NCBI GenBank assembly: GCA_027604005.1
Contig: JADGJT010000162.1
Span: 307 to 49,068 of the forward strand
DNA: 48,762 nt
Source of the DNA: Dinochytrium kinnereticum
Taxonomy: Eukaryota > Chytridiomycota > Chytridiomycetes > Chytridiales > Chytridiaceae
Direction of reading: 5' to 3'
In this document: piece by piece, positions 23,092 through 33,975 of the stretch
How the letters are laid out: each line of letters opens with the position of its first letter
How positions within the stretch are numbered: position 1 is the first letter of the stretch
Program-made: the position numbers and the translations under genes
The notes under the pieces: model-generated
The model's input: only the letters and a program-made list of their open reading frames with translations
Database searches by the model: none
Told to the model about the DNA's origin: nothing

Positions 23092-24243
23092 GGTCCCTGC
23101 ACAGTTCCTTTACGTGATGGTGTAAGGGGGAGGCCATAAGCTTGTTTTTATTTTGTTTTTTCAGAGGCTTCTCCATGATTTTTGGTAGTTCGTGTGCACC
23201 GCCCCACAATTCCCAACACCGCCCGCATCACCGCCCGCATCAGGTGTCCGTGAAGGCTCGGTCGCTCTTACGGACAAGGGGAATATGGCTGTCTAGTTAA
23301 AGCATGGCCCGGAGAAGGTTGTTGACGCAATGTGATTCCTGCCCAGCATGTGCAGTTGGAAGAGGTATAAGGAGTGAGACGGAGGTCAATTCGCGTGAAT
23401 GCCCTCTTAATCCATTCATCCTTTCAAGCCTTCACTCTATTTGTCGAACTGTATTGATATGCTATTGCCTTGCAGATCTTCTTTCACGCAAAGCAAGAAC
23501 GTTTTGGGTGTTGGCCATGGTTAATCACGCACATTCTTGGTTATATCCGCATACTCTTATCTTCCTTTGTTTTCAGAACGAAAGCAAAGCATAATTAATA
23601 ATTTAGCGCCAACCTATTTTATTTTTTTACAACCTTCGACGAAAGCCGAAGAACCCTTGTGGGTTTCCACATGGTTCAGCCTTTCGTTAGAAATGTTCTC
23701 GATAGGCTTCATATTGTTTTCAGATCTGACTCCCTTCGGCCATGGAAAGCAGTCAACGGAACATTCACTGAACCCCACCTTTTCAAAGGGAGAGGAGAGC
23801 CAGACCACTGTTCCAGGTAACTGAAATGGAGTCACGATTGAAGGAAAATAAATGCGAATGCTGATAAGGTGTCGCTGCAGGATGCTTATCACAGCACCTG
23901 AAGACGCAGCGACAGAAGGGAAGCAGCATCGAGAGTGATGGCCGGAGTTGAGGTGTGCAGCAACCGTGAGATTTGCGCCTGTCGGAGTTTTCCAGCCGAG
24001 AAGGGACCAGCGGAAGTTCTGTTCAGCCGCACATTGTCAGTTGGCTGCTGGCGCCAAAAAGAAGGAGAAAAAGCGATTGCTTCCGCCGTCAACCGATCCT
24101 CCACTTCACCCGTCTGCACTTGCCTGCCCACCAACCGATCCGCCGCCTGCCGTCTCCGGCGACACCCACCTACTCACCACCACCACCACCACCACCTCCT
24201 CCTCCTCCTCCTCCTCCTCTCAACCGACCACCTGTGGCTCAAG
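23092..24243. other. Divergent intergenic region before sphinganine hydroxylase
   Basis: About 1.15 kb without a supported gene. A direct repeat of CACCGCCCGCAT occurs twice near 23217-23240. The 3' end is the leader of the hydroxylase and carries a CAC/CTC microsatellite. Open frames from 23935 run into the hydroxylase frame but translate to His and Leu homopolymers. Confidence 0.6.
24175..24219 (+). repeat. (CAC)n(CTC)n microsatellite in the hydroxylase leader
   Basis: About seven CAC units pass directly into about eight CTC units, ending 25 bases before the hydroxylase ATG at 24244. It is probably in the 5' UTR and would form a pyrimidine-rich leader. Confidence 0.85.
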
Positions 24244-25652
24244 ATGGCCTTGGAGGGATCAAAGGCATGTCTGCTGCAGCACCAGCAGCTCATGATGCGC
24301 AACACGCAAAGCGCTGTCCTCTTCAATCTCACATCATCACCGCAACCTTCTCCCGCACCCCTCTCAAATGCACTCCCAACCACCCTCGTCTCCCTCTTGT
24401 CGGACCCAACCCTCCTCCTTCGCTCCCTGAACGCCGCTGAGCTTTCCATGGTGTTCCTACCCATCGCCTGCTACTGGGCTTACTCGACCTTTCTCTGCGC
24501 CCTGTCGGTGCTGAGATTCACATCGGTGGAACTGCATAGGATTCCCACTGCACAGGCCATGCGGCCAAAGAACAGGGTAGCTGTGCCAAAGGTGCTGGCG
24601 ACGGTTGCTGTGCAGCATGTGGTGCAGGCGGTGGTTGCTTTGCTGTTGGCTGTTGCAACAAGGCCCGCGGATGCCGATGCTTTCGAAATGGAACATTGGG
24701 CCATCGTGGTCGTCAAGCTTTTTGTTGCGTCGCTCATGATGGATACGTGGCAGGTGAGAGTGCAATTCACTTTATTTACATGGCTTGTCTCTTGCCCTTT
24801 CCTCGCCCCAGTCTCCCCCTCCTTTTCCCTACTTTTCCCTCCTTCCGCTCCATCTTTGCCTCCTGGCCATCTGTCCGTCCGTCTGTTAGCGTCATCCTCC
24901 GTCGTTCGCTTCGCATCGCTCAAGCGCAAACGCACAAGTGTCTTTCTGCCATGACGCCGATGCAGATGGCTGAACACGTCAGATTTGCATCTGCATGCTA
25001 TCGTGTTACCCCCCACCCCTCCTGCCGTTTGAAAATTTTTTTCCGCTTGTCCCCTCCGCTGGTTTTTGTGTGGATTTTGCCGCGCTAACCCTTATCCGTC
25101 ACCCGCCGTCACTTTTGACAGTACTGGATGCATCGATGGATGCACGTCAATAGGTTCCTCTACCGCAACTTCCACTCGGTCCACCATCAGCTCACGGTGC
25201 CCTACGCGTTCGGTGCTCTCTACAACCATCCCCTTGAAGGGTTCATCATGGACACCCTCGGTGGTGGGATCCCCTCCCTTGTTCTGGATATGCATCCATG
25301 GACATCGTGTCTCTTTTTTTGCATCGCGACATTGAAGACTGTGGACGATCACTGCGGGTATGCCTGGTCATGGTCTCCATTCAAGATGCTGGGCCTTGCG
25401 AACGGGGCGGATTACCATGACATTCACCATTGGGGCAAGGGTATCAAGTACAACTTCTCTCAGCCCTTTTACACATTTTGGGATGTCTGGATGGGAACTG
25501 AGTACTACTCTGCGATGGAAAAGAAGGAGAGAGAGAAGGCCACGAAGGAAGACCCGGCTGAATCTCCTACAAGCAACTTCGAATCGGACAAGGGTTCTAT
25601 TCGAAAGGGTGCATCATTTATTCGCTCGAGATATACCCCAAAGAGCGCGTAA
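24244..25652 (+). CDS. SUR2: Sphinganine C4-hydroxylase (SUR2-like, fatty acid hydroxylase superfamily)
   Basis: Two exons (24244-24753 and 25122-25652) give 346 aa. The di-iron histidine boxes are intact: HRWMH (174-178), HSVHH (188-192) and HDIHH (269-273), with HCGYAW before the last. The surrounding VPYAFGALYNHPLEGFIMDT, ATLKTVDDHCGY and GIKYNFSQPFYTFWD are characteristic of SUR2 rather than of sterol C4 or C5 enzymes. It hydroxylates sphinganine at C4 to phytosphingosine in the ER, using cytochrome b5 electrons. Membrane spans lie in exon 1 (LSMVFLPIACYWAYSTFLCA; a second near residue 130) and around residue 230. The C-terminus is charged and ends KSA, without a classical KKxx signal. 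I chose 24244 because the upstream frame is homopolymeric. Confidence 0.93.
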
Positions 25653-26589
25653 CTTTTTTCTTTGTCTTGATTGTCTTTGTTTTGTTTTGTCTTCTTTTGT
25701 TTGTTTTTCTTGTTACTTTTTTCTCCCTGAAGCTTCGTCGGGACTTCTTCCGCCACCTTAATTTTTCTTCTCCCTTCGGTTTTGCATATTCTATGGATCT
25801 CCCCTGTTCTATCATAACTTGCAATTATAACCCGAGCTGTTTACCCGTTTGGAATTTTCGTCGCTTGCAACTCTAAATCTAATAATCCTTCACTTGTATC
25901 GGCTTCTTTTCTGCCATTTTTCACCCCACCCTTACACTTTATTTGATAATTACCTTAACCGTCTTTTTTTAAGCCACTATGCCTTTTCCTTTCATTTTTT
26001 GTTATTGGCTTTTTTTTCTGCCCTATTCTCATCTATGGCCCTTCTTTTTTTTTGGTTGGTTGGTTGGGGGGGGGAGGGGGCGGGGGGCAGGGCTTCGTCT
26101 TTTTAGTTATCATTGATGTTTTTTGGTTACGTTGCTTTGTTGAGCTTTAACGTCGACATATTTCTTTATGTTTGGTTTTGTTGGTTTTTTCGTCTTTCTG
26201 TCGCCTTTACTCTTATCCTTGATATGGGATTCAGGTGGTCGGTAACTGCTTTATTTATTTTTTTGTCAGATAAGTTCTTTTATCTTTTTTTTTTTCGGTG
26301 TGAAGAAAAGTGCTTCAATGCCAAAATCAGTCACATTTTTACACCAATAAATGCTAATGCAGCACGATAGTTGAGGCCGTTATCGTTTTGTATGTCCAGC
26401 AAGTCTTCCGATCACTATCCCAAATCTATTCATGGCTCACCGATTTCTTGGTTTGGCGTTTGTATTCTTCCGGACTGTTTTAGTGGTGGGGAGTATTGGA
26501 GGTGGCGCCTACTATAAAGGCATTCAAACTTGCGCCATCGCCTTTCTTCTCTCATCGCTAAACAAAGTAAATAAACAACAAAAGTGATA
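25653..26589. other. Intergenic region
   Basis: Mostly T-rich 3' flank, with a G-run near 26067-26088 (GGGGGGGGAGGGGGCGGGGGG). The last 100 bases are the promoter and leader of the small secreted protein. No gene seen. Confidence 0.65.
26513..26520 (+). promoter_or_regulatory. Candidate TATA box of the small secreted protein gene
   Basis: TATAAAGG lies 77 bases before the ATG at 26590, followed by a short A-rich leader. It is the clearest TATA-like box before a start in the window. Confidence 0.5.
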
Positions 26590-26980
26590 ATGAAGCTCTC
26601 CGTCGTCTCCGTTGTCTCCACTGCAATAGCGCTGATGGCCATGTAAGTACCACTTTATTATCATCAATTCAAAAGGTCTGACGCTACTTTAAAACTGCAC
26701 CATTCACCCCAGAATCGCTGAACCAGCATCCACTAACTCTATGGTACTGAGCAAGCGGTCTCCCATACCCCCTGCATTGGTGTTTCCTCGTGACGGACCT
26801 CCGTTAAAGATTAATAGGCGGCATAATGACTTTGAGGAGGAGGAGGAGGAGGATGAGCATGAGCATATTGAGGAGGAAGAGGGAGTGGAGGCGGAAGAGG
26901 ATGAGGAGGGGTACAATTATTTGGATAGACGAGATAAAGAAGCAGTTCGTGTGCATCGTGGGAGGGAGAGGAAGCATTGA
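26590..26980 (+). CDS. Small secreted acidic protein, possible processed peptide precursor
   Basis: Two exons (26590-26642 and 26713-26980) encode 106 aa. The N-terminus (MKLSVVSVVSTAIALMAIIA) is a good signal peptide with likely cleavage near residue 20. The mature part has dibasic sites KR (32-33), RR (53-54) and RR (90-91), which would be substrates for a Kex2-type protease, and a very acidic block of about 25 residues (58-83) made of Glu/Asp with two His. The C-terminus is basic (VHRGRERKH). There are no cysteines. The pattern suggests a secreted pro-protein cut into a short Pro-rich peptide, an acidic peptide and a basic tail, but this is inference; it could also be a calcium- or metal-binding wall protein. 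The acidic block lies on a GAG/GAA repeat and could vary in length. Confidence 0.65.
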
Positions 26981-27760
26981 TTGATATCAAGTGCTCGTTT
27001 GCCCGCGTTTTCTTTTTGCATGTTCATGATATCTCTGTCCTCTTAAAGCTCGCTGTATACGCTTCCAATCCATGCATATATTAGCCTTTATTTCCCGTAA
27101 TCTTCGCGTGAACTGTAGACGGAGGGGTAAGAAAGCCTCTTTTCAAGAGAACACGCCCATCTCCACCAACTCAACAGCGTCACACAGAAGTCCGGTACTG
27201 TGCCCAATCAGATCCAGAGATTCAATTTTCAACCCCCTCAATCAGCAGCAATCCTGCGAGGCCTTCATCCAACGACGGACGGCAGCATCGGTTGGGCGCT
27301 ACGGTCTTGCGGTTTGGTTAGAAGATATCAGAGATTTTGTACCGAGCCAGGGGGGGAGTGGTGTGGAGACTGAGGTGAGTTGGAGACGGCTTGGACTTCG
27401 TTTTTTTTTCTTGTGGCTTTTGGAATGGCCGGGGAGAGAGTTCCTTTCCTTGCTTCGATACTTGAGGATATCGGCTAGATGCAAGTGATTCCTTAATGTA
27501 TTTGGAAATTCTTAATCTGCGGCTTGATGGCTGGTGAATGAGCATGGTGCAGAGAGGAACTTTTGGGTTATTTTGGCCATCAGCATCAACACGATTCGTT
27601 GAGAACTTGTTTCGTTCTTTTGAAGAGGATCTAAAACTTGCCTTTAACACCCTCAAGGTCGACCAAAATCCCATATCCATCACCGAATTGCACATACTTC
27701 CGGAAAAACACTTAAGCCCCAAAACTAGCATATTATCATCACACACACAGACGTACGAAC
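26981..27760. other. Intergenic region before the Zn2Cys6-PHD-chromo gene
   Basis: About 780 bases. Open frames on both strands (27072-27488 plus, 27318-27773 minus) overlap each other, lack motifs and have no convincing starts. The promoter of the next gene lies here. A (CA)n-like stretch occurs near 27740-27750. Confidence 0.55.
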
Positions 27761-30700
27761 ATGGTCTACACATCCTCAGTAGCTTGCAAAGAGTGCAACT
27801 TCAAAAAACGCCGCTGTGATGCCGGAGTTCCTGGAGACCCGAACCGGCGGTACCCATGCGGCCCTTGTTTAAAGCGCAAGATCGAGTGCGTACCAAGAGG
27901 AGATGGGAGGGGTTACTGGCCTGAACCAGCTTCCGATGGGACGTTTCGGAAGATCGCGGTGAAGGAGGCTGATTCTAATCCGCCGATTCGAATTGTTATT
28001 CCTGTGTTGCCCAAACCTCGCTCATCCCCTATTGACGCGATGCCGACGGACATGTTACCATCTTCAACACCACCAGTCATAAAAACGGATCGGGAGGGTA
28101 ATCCTGATTATTATCATTACCGGAAACCTCATCGGGATGGTGAGCCTGCTGAAAATGTGGTGGAGGAGGAGGAGGAGGAGAATGGGGATGATGGGGATTG
28201 CAGCGAGGATGCGGATTGGGTTGATACTGAGAGCGTTAAGGAGAAAAACCAATTTGACGGCATGGAGCTGGTGCATGGTAATGGTGCAAGGGTGGTGCCG
28301 ATAAAGAGGAAACGGGGACGGTCAAATAGGGGGAATGGCGTGGGAAGTGACGTGGTAATGATTTCTGATGGGAATGGGAAAAAAACTTTTATGAGGGACG
28401 CAACTGCAGCTATGAGGCACCGACAACTTAGGTTGTTAACTCCTTCTCATCTTGTGCCGTCACCTCCAACCCTAACCTCCTTTTATGGATGCCTTGAGTG
28501 CCTCGTCCCTGTCGAGATGCCTTCAATTACCTCTAATAAGTGGCCTCCGTCATATTCTCTTATCTCGGTAGACGCGTTGGATAATTCCCTTCTGTGGTGT
28601 GATGGGTGCCGGTTTCCTTACCATGCACGGTGCTCGACATATCAGGATATCCAAAGGTGGAATGAGAGTACACATTGCAGTAGCTGTTGGCTTTGCGCGG
28701 AATGCAAGGAGACAGAAGGTGATGGAAGGAGGTTGGGATACCATATTGCACGGGTTTTGACTTTTAAGGATGGGGATGATAAGACCACTTTAAATGCTGA
28801 CGAGGATCTCAAATCACCCTTTGATGCGACGACGACTTCCCAATCAGACTCTATAAATCGACAGCCACCCACACCCACACCCGACCTTATCACCACCCCA
28901 CTACAGCATCATGTCTCTTACCTTCAACTCACCATCCCTTCCCCTCGAACCCGCCGGTTCCTTGTCAAATACCTTGGACGAAGCCACCGTCACCTTGAAT
29001 GGGTAAGCGCGAGGTGGGTAGAGTCGCGATTTCCGGAGGCCGCGCAACAATTTTGGTCAACCGTGACAAATGAAACTCGTCTTGCTCTCGCCACGTTCCT
29101 CCCCCGCATTGCCTTCTCCTCACTAAAACAAACCACGACTCAACCGCTCTCCCACCAAGACCCTGATGAACCACTCCCATTCAACCTTCCCTGGCCACGC
29201 CCCGAGAATGAAGTCGTGTCGCCGTTGTGGAAACAAATTCGTAGGGTGATCAAGTTTCGGCGGGTGGAGCGTGGGTTAAGGTTGATGAGTATGATGGCGT
29301 TGGTACTTTGGAGGGGCCTTGCGGATGACGAAGCTAGTTGGGAGGATTGGCCAGCGGATCGCGAGGAATTAGAAAGGGAGATTGATGCTGGGGATGGGGA
29401 GTGGGGCAGGGAGGTAGGGAGATTTTTGGGTGAGGAAGCGGAGTCTTGGGGAGGGAAGGCGGTTCCTGAAAGGTTGACCGTTGATATGTGGGTTTTCTTA
29501 TTTTATTGGGAGGTATATAAGTCAAGGCTTATTATTTTTATTTTTTGCAGGATATTCGATCGTTACCAATGCGGGATTGCAACCCTTATAACAAATCACA
29601 GCAGGAGTGTTCAAAACATGACTCGAGTCATCGAAAAAATTTATAATGAAGCTATCACACCCTCCCCAGCTCTGGTAGTCACCGCCGAGTCAGAGATTCC
29701 TTTATGGTAAGTGAAAAAAAAGCCGATACATCTCATTCCCTTTCTTTTTTCATCTTATAGGATTGAAAACTTTAAAGGTCGACGCCATGTAATTGCACAG
29801 CCTTATGCTGGCTGTCGTGTTACACGCCTTCACACACGCAACTACAATATCATCGGCGCTGGTGATGCTAGGAGGAGGAACGTTGGAACGAGATGTAATG
29901 TTATTGTGGCATCCTATCAAGCCTTTATTGAAGACTGGGGGGATGGTCTGGGAAATGCCGTGGGGCCAATGGGGCTTGTTGTTGTTGATGTTCTCCCCGG
30001 GGCTGAAAGTCGCAGCGGAGATCATGTTTTTGGGAAGATTGCAAAGGCGATGGGAGGTGTGGTATGTGAATCCAGGATGGTGATTGCAGTAGGTTTTGTT
30101 AGTTGCAATCGATCTGCTTGATTCTTTACTGAATATTGGTCTTTTTTTTAATAGGATTTCTTGATTCCCAGGGACGCGGAGACGTTGTCTTCATTATTCG
30201 AGTTTATGGTATTTCAGCCCTTTCTTTTGATGCGATGTGTAGTTTGCTTGTTCTTTTCAAAATACTCAACACAAGTGCTCTGCTTTCTTACCCTTTCAAA
30301 TAGAACGGAGGCCAGCATGCTCTCCGCCTCCTCTGTCAATCGCTTCCACGTCAAACACTGGGTCCATTATTTGAAGATGTATGGTCTTTTTAAGAATATT
30401 TCTACTACTTCAAGAGTCTCACTGAGCAGTCACTTACACCGTTATATAGTTATTCTCCGATTATTATATTCCTTACCGCTATGACGCCAGTAATATTCGA
30501 GAGGTATATTTCCTTACCGCATCGCCCAAAACAAGATACTAATCTTCATGATGTTCTAAAGGCCACAACTTTTATAACCCTTAATCGGCCGGCTCTTCAG
30601 CACCAGTATTTTGATATATTAAAAAAAAATACCCCGACTCTCCGATCCATTACAAGCGATCCGTATACTACGTCGCCACTGCCGCTGAGGGGTCTGATGG

Positions 30701-31457
30701 CGGAGCTTTTTTGCTTGTTAAACGCTTCTACCGGGGGGGGAAAGAAAAAGGATGTTGCAGATGCTATTGGCCGGGCTTTGATGACGTGGGAGGAGAGGAC
30801 ACCAGACAGAAAGACCAAGACTGTTGTTGTGGCTGTTTGGGGAGAGGAACTGGTTAAGAATATTTATGAGGAGGTTTCTGGGAGGTTTGGGACGAGAGTA
30901 CAGTGTTTGATGGTGGTGAGTTTAATTTATTGCCCAGTTTCGAATTCGACTTTCTTCTTTTTGTGAGATTCAGGGTTGACAGCTTAGTTTTTGTCCTCAT
31001 CTGTTTGCAGGCTCCTCGCACATTGCCTTCCGATGTCACGGTAATTGTCCAAAGCCAACCAGCCCTCCTCACCCCAAATGCACTACTTCCGCCCAAGATT
31101 GTCATTATCACCTTGCAAGACCTTCTCACCCAAGGCTCGTTTGCGTGCGACCTATTGATATACCCGGATGCTGCAGGTCTCGATCCGTCTATGCACCTTC
31201 GTTTGTTAGCAAGATGTAATCACCCTCATACAGCTTGGATCGTGGAGGGTGGAACGCTTGAGGAGGCGTTTGCCCGCTGGGGCTGGAGAAGGAGGATGGG
31301 GATACCTGACGAAGCTGGGGTGAGGGAGACTGTTGCATGCGGCGGGAGTGCGCTTGAGAGCCTGGGGATGGCACTGGGGACCTCAAATCCTCAGATCGAT
31401 TTGAGCATGGAAACGCTGGTTGCGATGGTCGAATCGGTAGAATGGTCAAAAGATTGA
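27761..31457 (+). CDS. Chromatin protein: Zn2Cys6 + PHD-like + chromo + degenerate SNF2 domain
   Basis: Seven exons: 27761-29487, 29551-29706, 29761-30088, 30155-30208, 30304-30378, about 30421 or 30436-30915, 31011-31457; roughly 1090 aa. The exon 5/6 junction is unresolved. Domains in order: a full Zn2Cys6 cluster (C-x2-C-x6-C-x13-C-x2-C-x6-C, residues about 9-43); an acidic linker and basic KRKRGR; a PHD-like finger (CLEC, then WCDGC, YHARC, CSSCWLC); a chromo-like block RFLVKYLGRSHRHLEWVS; then a SNF2 core recognisable as YQCGIATLI, ALVVTAESEIPLWIENF, CNVIVASYQAF and FEDV..ERYISLPHR..YFDILKKN. The Walker A loop is absent and the DEGH/DEAH box reads VVVDVLP, so ATP hydrolysis is unlikely. 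Nearest in architecture are CHD/Mi-2 and fission yeast Mit1. The second intron is 63 nt and in frame, so a read-through form is possible. Confidence 0.75.
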
Positions 31458-31590
31458 TTGGCAAGTAACGTTTCCACAGAATAGCCTTAAAGTTGAAGGG
31501 AGGGATTGTCAGTCCAGGTGTCAAACAATAAAAACAACGAACGGCCTTCAGCCAAGAACCTCAACCTCCTGGCTCGCGGTCGGGCGCGCG

Positions 31591-33695
31591 ATGCAGCGTT
31601 CAACCCTCTGGAACGAGACCGATGCGAAGATCGGATCGCTTTCCGTCGAGAGATGGTTTAACTGGCCAGTGTGGTCGGTCTGGTTCATATTTGAAAAGGG
31701 CCCGCTGACAGAAGGCACCTTGTCCCTTTTCATCACAGTGGCATCGGTGGGTTTCTTGCTGCAGGCTCCTCACACCTTTTCATGCAGTATTTAGAATAAA
31801 AAACCCAACCCGTGTTGATGCCTTTTGTCTTGACCTAGGGATTCATGCTCGGACTCTTCTTCTTCGGGTTTGCAGACATTTGGCATCCGATGTATGCTGC
31901 TGATCAGATCGAGGAGGAAGAGGAATGTATGTTGGTTTTGTCTAGCACAATTTATTACATGTACTGCTGCGTTTTGGGCCAATCTCTAATGTCTTGTGAG
32001 TAGGGCTTAGTGTTTCAAATGGGATGGGATTGGGCAACACCGTCTATGCAACATTTTACTCCGGCTTCATTGCCTTCAAGGGGCGACTGAAGTTCTTCAA
32101 GTGAGTAGGCTTTAAAATGTTTTTTCCATCGACAACCTCTTCCTTGTCGGCAGTTCGGCAGTTTCGTTTGCTTCTTATTTCGTAACGCCGTCCAGAAAGA
32201 AACTTTTAAATTTGAAACCTCCCGCTGCCTCGCTAATTTCTTCTTACAAGTGTGCTTTCCAGCTGCTTTTTCCCAATTCTTTTCTGGCTGCTTGTGAGCG
32301 TGCTTTCGGCGGGCAGTCAAATCAGCATTCATGGTGTCAAAGCAAATCAAGTGAATATCGTGCCTGTCAAGCTGAAGGCCTTGAACTTCACCGCTATCAT
32401 CAATGACGGTCTGCATCAAATTATTGAGTATGATACGTCGGGGTTTGCGGCTACTATGGTATGCCATATTCTATTCTGTATCAATTGAAACTTTATTCAT
32501 TCATTCTATTGCCTAGAGTTTACCTTCCTTTAAAGTCACTGATATAATATGTTTATAGACAACTGGGATGGCGCTTATCCATGGTCGAACGGTAAATATC
32601 TCGACTTTGGCCTTTATTTTGGACGACAAGTTATGCTCCGGACAACTTCTGCCTCACGCCACGTTTGAAACCAATTGCTTTGTTGACAAAACGAAGTGTC
32701 AGTCCGCGACCTACCAGTGGAACACATCGGACCCACAATATCCCTTTCCGATATACCTACCATTCGAAGATCCTGACTACTACGAAACTATGTACAAACA
32801 CGATCGTCGGCTATTTATTCCTTTTACAAACCTCTTCGTTGACGATTCTGATCCATTTTTTCAAGTCTATAACTACGAATCTGATGATCACCTTTATTCT
32901 GGACGCATGAATCTAACAAACCTAAATATAACGTACGACTACACAGGAGGGTTCTCACTCGAAAACATCATGAAATGGACAGTTTCCGGTTCGGGATCAT
33001 TAACTCCAATGCCCGACAACACCACCATATATAAATACCCGTTTCGCATCTTTAGGGGTCCAGCCCCACTTGATTTTTGGCGTGGAAGGTGCTACCATCG
33101 AATCGATATGTGCAAAACTCGCATCTCCAAGAGCAAGGCCATAAGTATAAGTGACTGCAGCCCGGCCGACCTCTATATCAGAGAATGGGGAAGATCAATT
33201 TCACCAGAGTCTGTAGTGGGGATTGGTGATTTTTGGAGAGCTGACAGCTCAGTCGCGGTCATTATGGCTCGTGTCGCTTTTGAGACAGGAATCAACGACC
33301 CTGAGCAGCTCATATCCATGGCCTTGGGAAGGATGGGATTGGCGTGGTCCATGTCGTTTATTCAGCTGGAATATGTGGTTGATGACATAGCCTACATCAA
33401 AAACACGTCGCAAGAGTTGTTGGAACGTTACGTTATGCCCTGGGATGTTGACTCCGTCTCGATAGATCCGCGGGATGCTATTGCTATTGACGTAGCAATG
33501 GTCCTACTCTTGGTGGCTATTCTATTTATTTCGATTGTTGTGTTTTTGGTGGGGGTTTGGTGGGAAGTTTTGGGACCTAACGACACACTGTTAAGTAGGA
33601 GAAGAAAATGGGATCCATTAATTCGTTATGCTGAGCTGATGGACAACTATGACCCTTGGGATGAAAAAGACATGCAGGACATCGCTACTAAATAA
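31591..33695 (+). CDS. Multi-span membrane protein with large Cys-containing ectodomain, unknown family
   Basis: Five exons (31591-31746, 31839-31926, 32004-32100, 32263-32458, 32559-33695) join in phase to 557 aa. I do not recognise the family. The N-terminal part has hydrophobic segments (TLSLFITVASGFMLGLFFFG, then CFFPILFWLLVSVLSAG). A region of about 370 residues follows with several Asn-x-Ser/Thr sites (for example LNITYD, DNTTIY, KNTSQ), many aromatics and seven or so Cys, which looks extracellular. A strong final span (VAMVLLLVAILFISIVVFLVGVWW) is followed by a short charged tail (RRRKWDPL..YDPWDEKDMQD). No catalytic motif is visible. It could be a receptor-like or adhesion protein. 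Splice sites are canonical. It starts 133 bases after the stop of the remodeler-like gene on the same strand. Confidence 0.7.
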
Positions 33696-33975
33696 ATTGC
33701 TAATGAAACAACAGTATACCTATGTCAAGAAACAGCATATTTATTGCTAGAATATAAACTCTTGAAGAGAATAGGATTCCAATAACGCAGGATTATATCC
33801 TCGATGCAGATGCAAAAGAGAGCGGGTATTAGAACAGTGATACTGAGATAAAGTTGGGAAATCGACAGCAAAAAATGGGAGAAGAATGGCACATGATTGC
33901 ATAGCACATAAATCAGACTGCAGAAAAAAACGATCATGAAAATAAAACTAAACGAAAGGTCAGCAAGGGCCACCG

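Noticed and set aside
23935..24243. In-frame N-terminal extension of the sphinganine hydroxylase
   Set aside because: It translates the CAC/CTC microsatellite into His and Leu runs and has no family counterpart; 24244 is a better start.
29513..29550. 38-nt intron in the chromatin gene with donor GTATAT
   Set aside because: It joins out of frame and gives a stop; the donor GTGGGT at 29488 gives a 63-nt intron that restores the SNF2-like frame.
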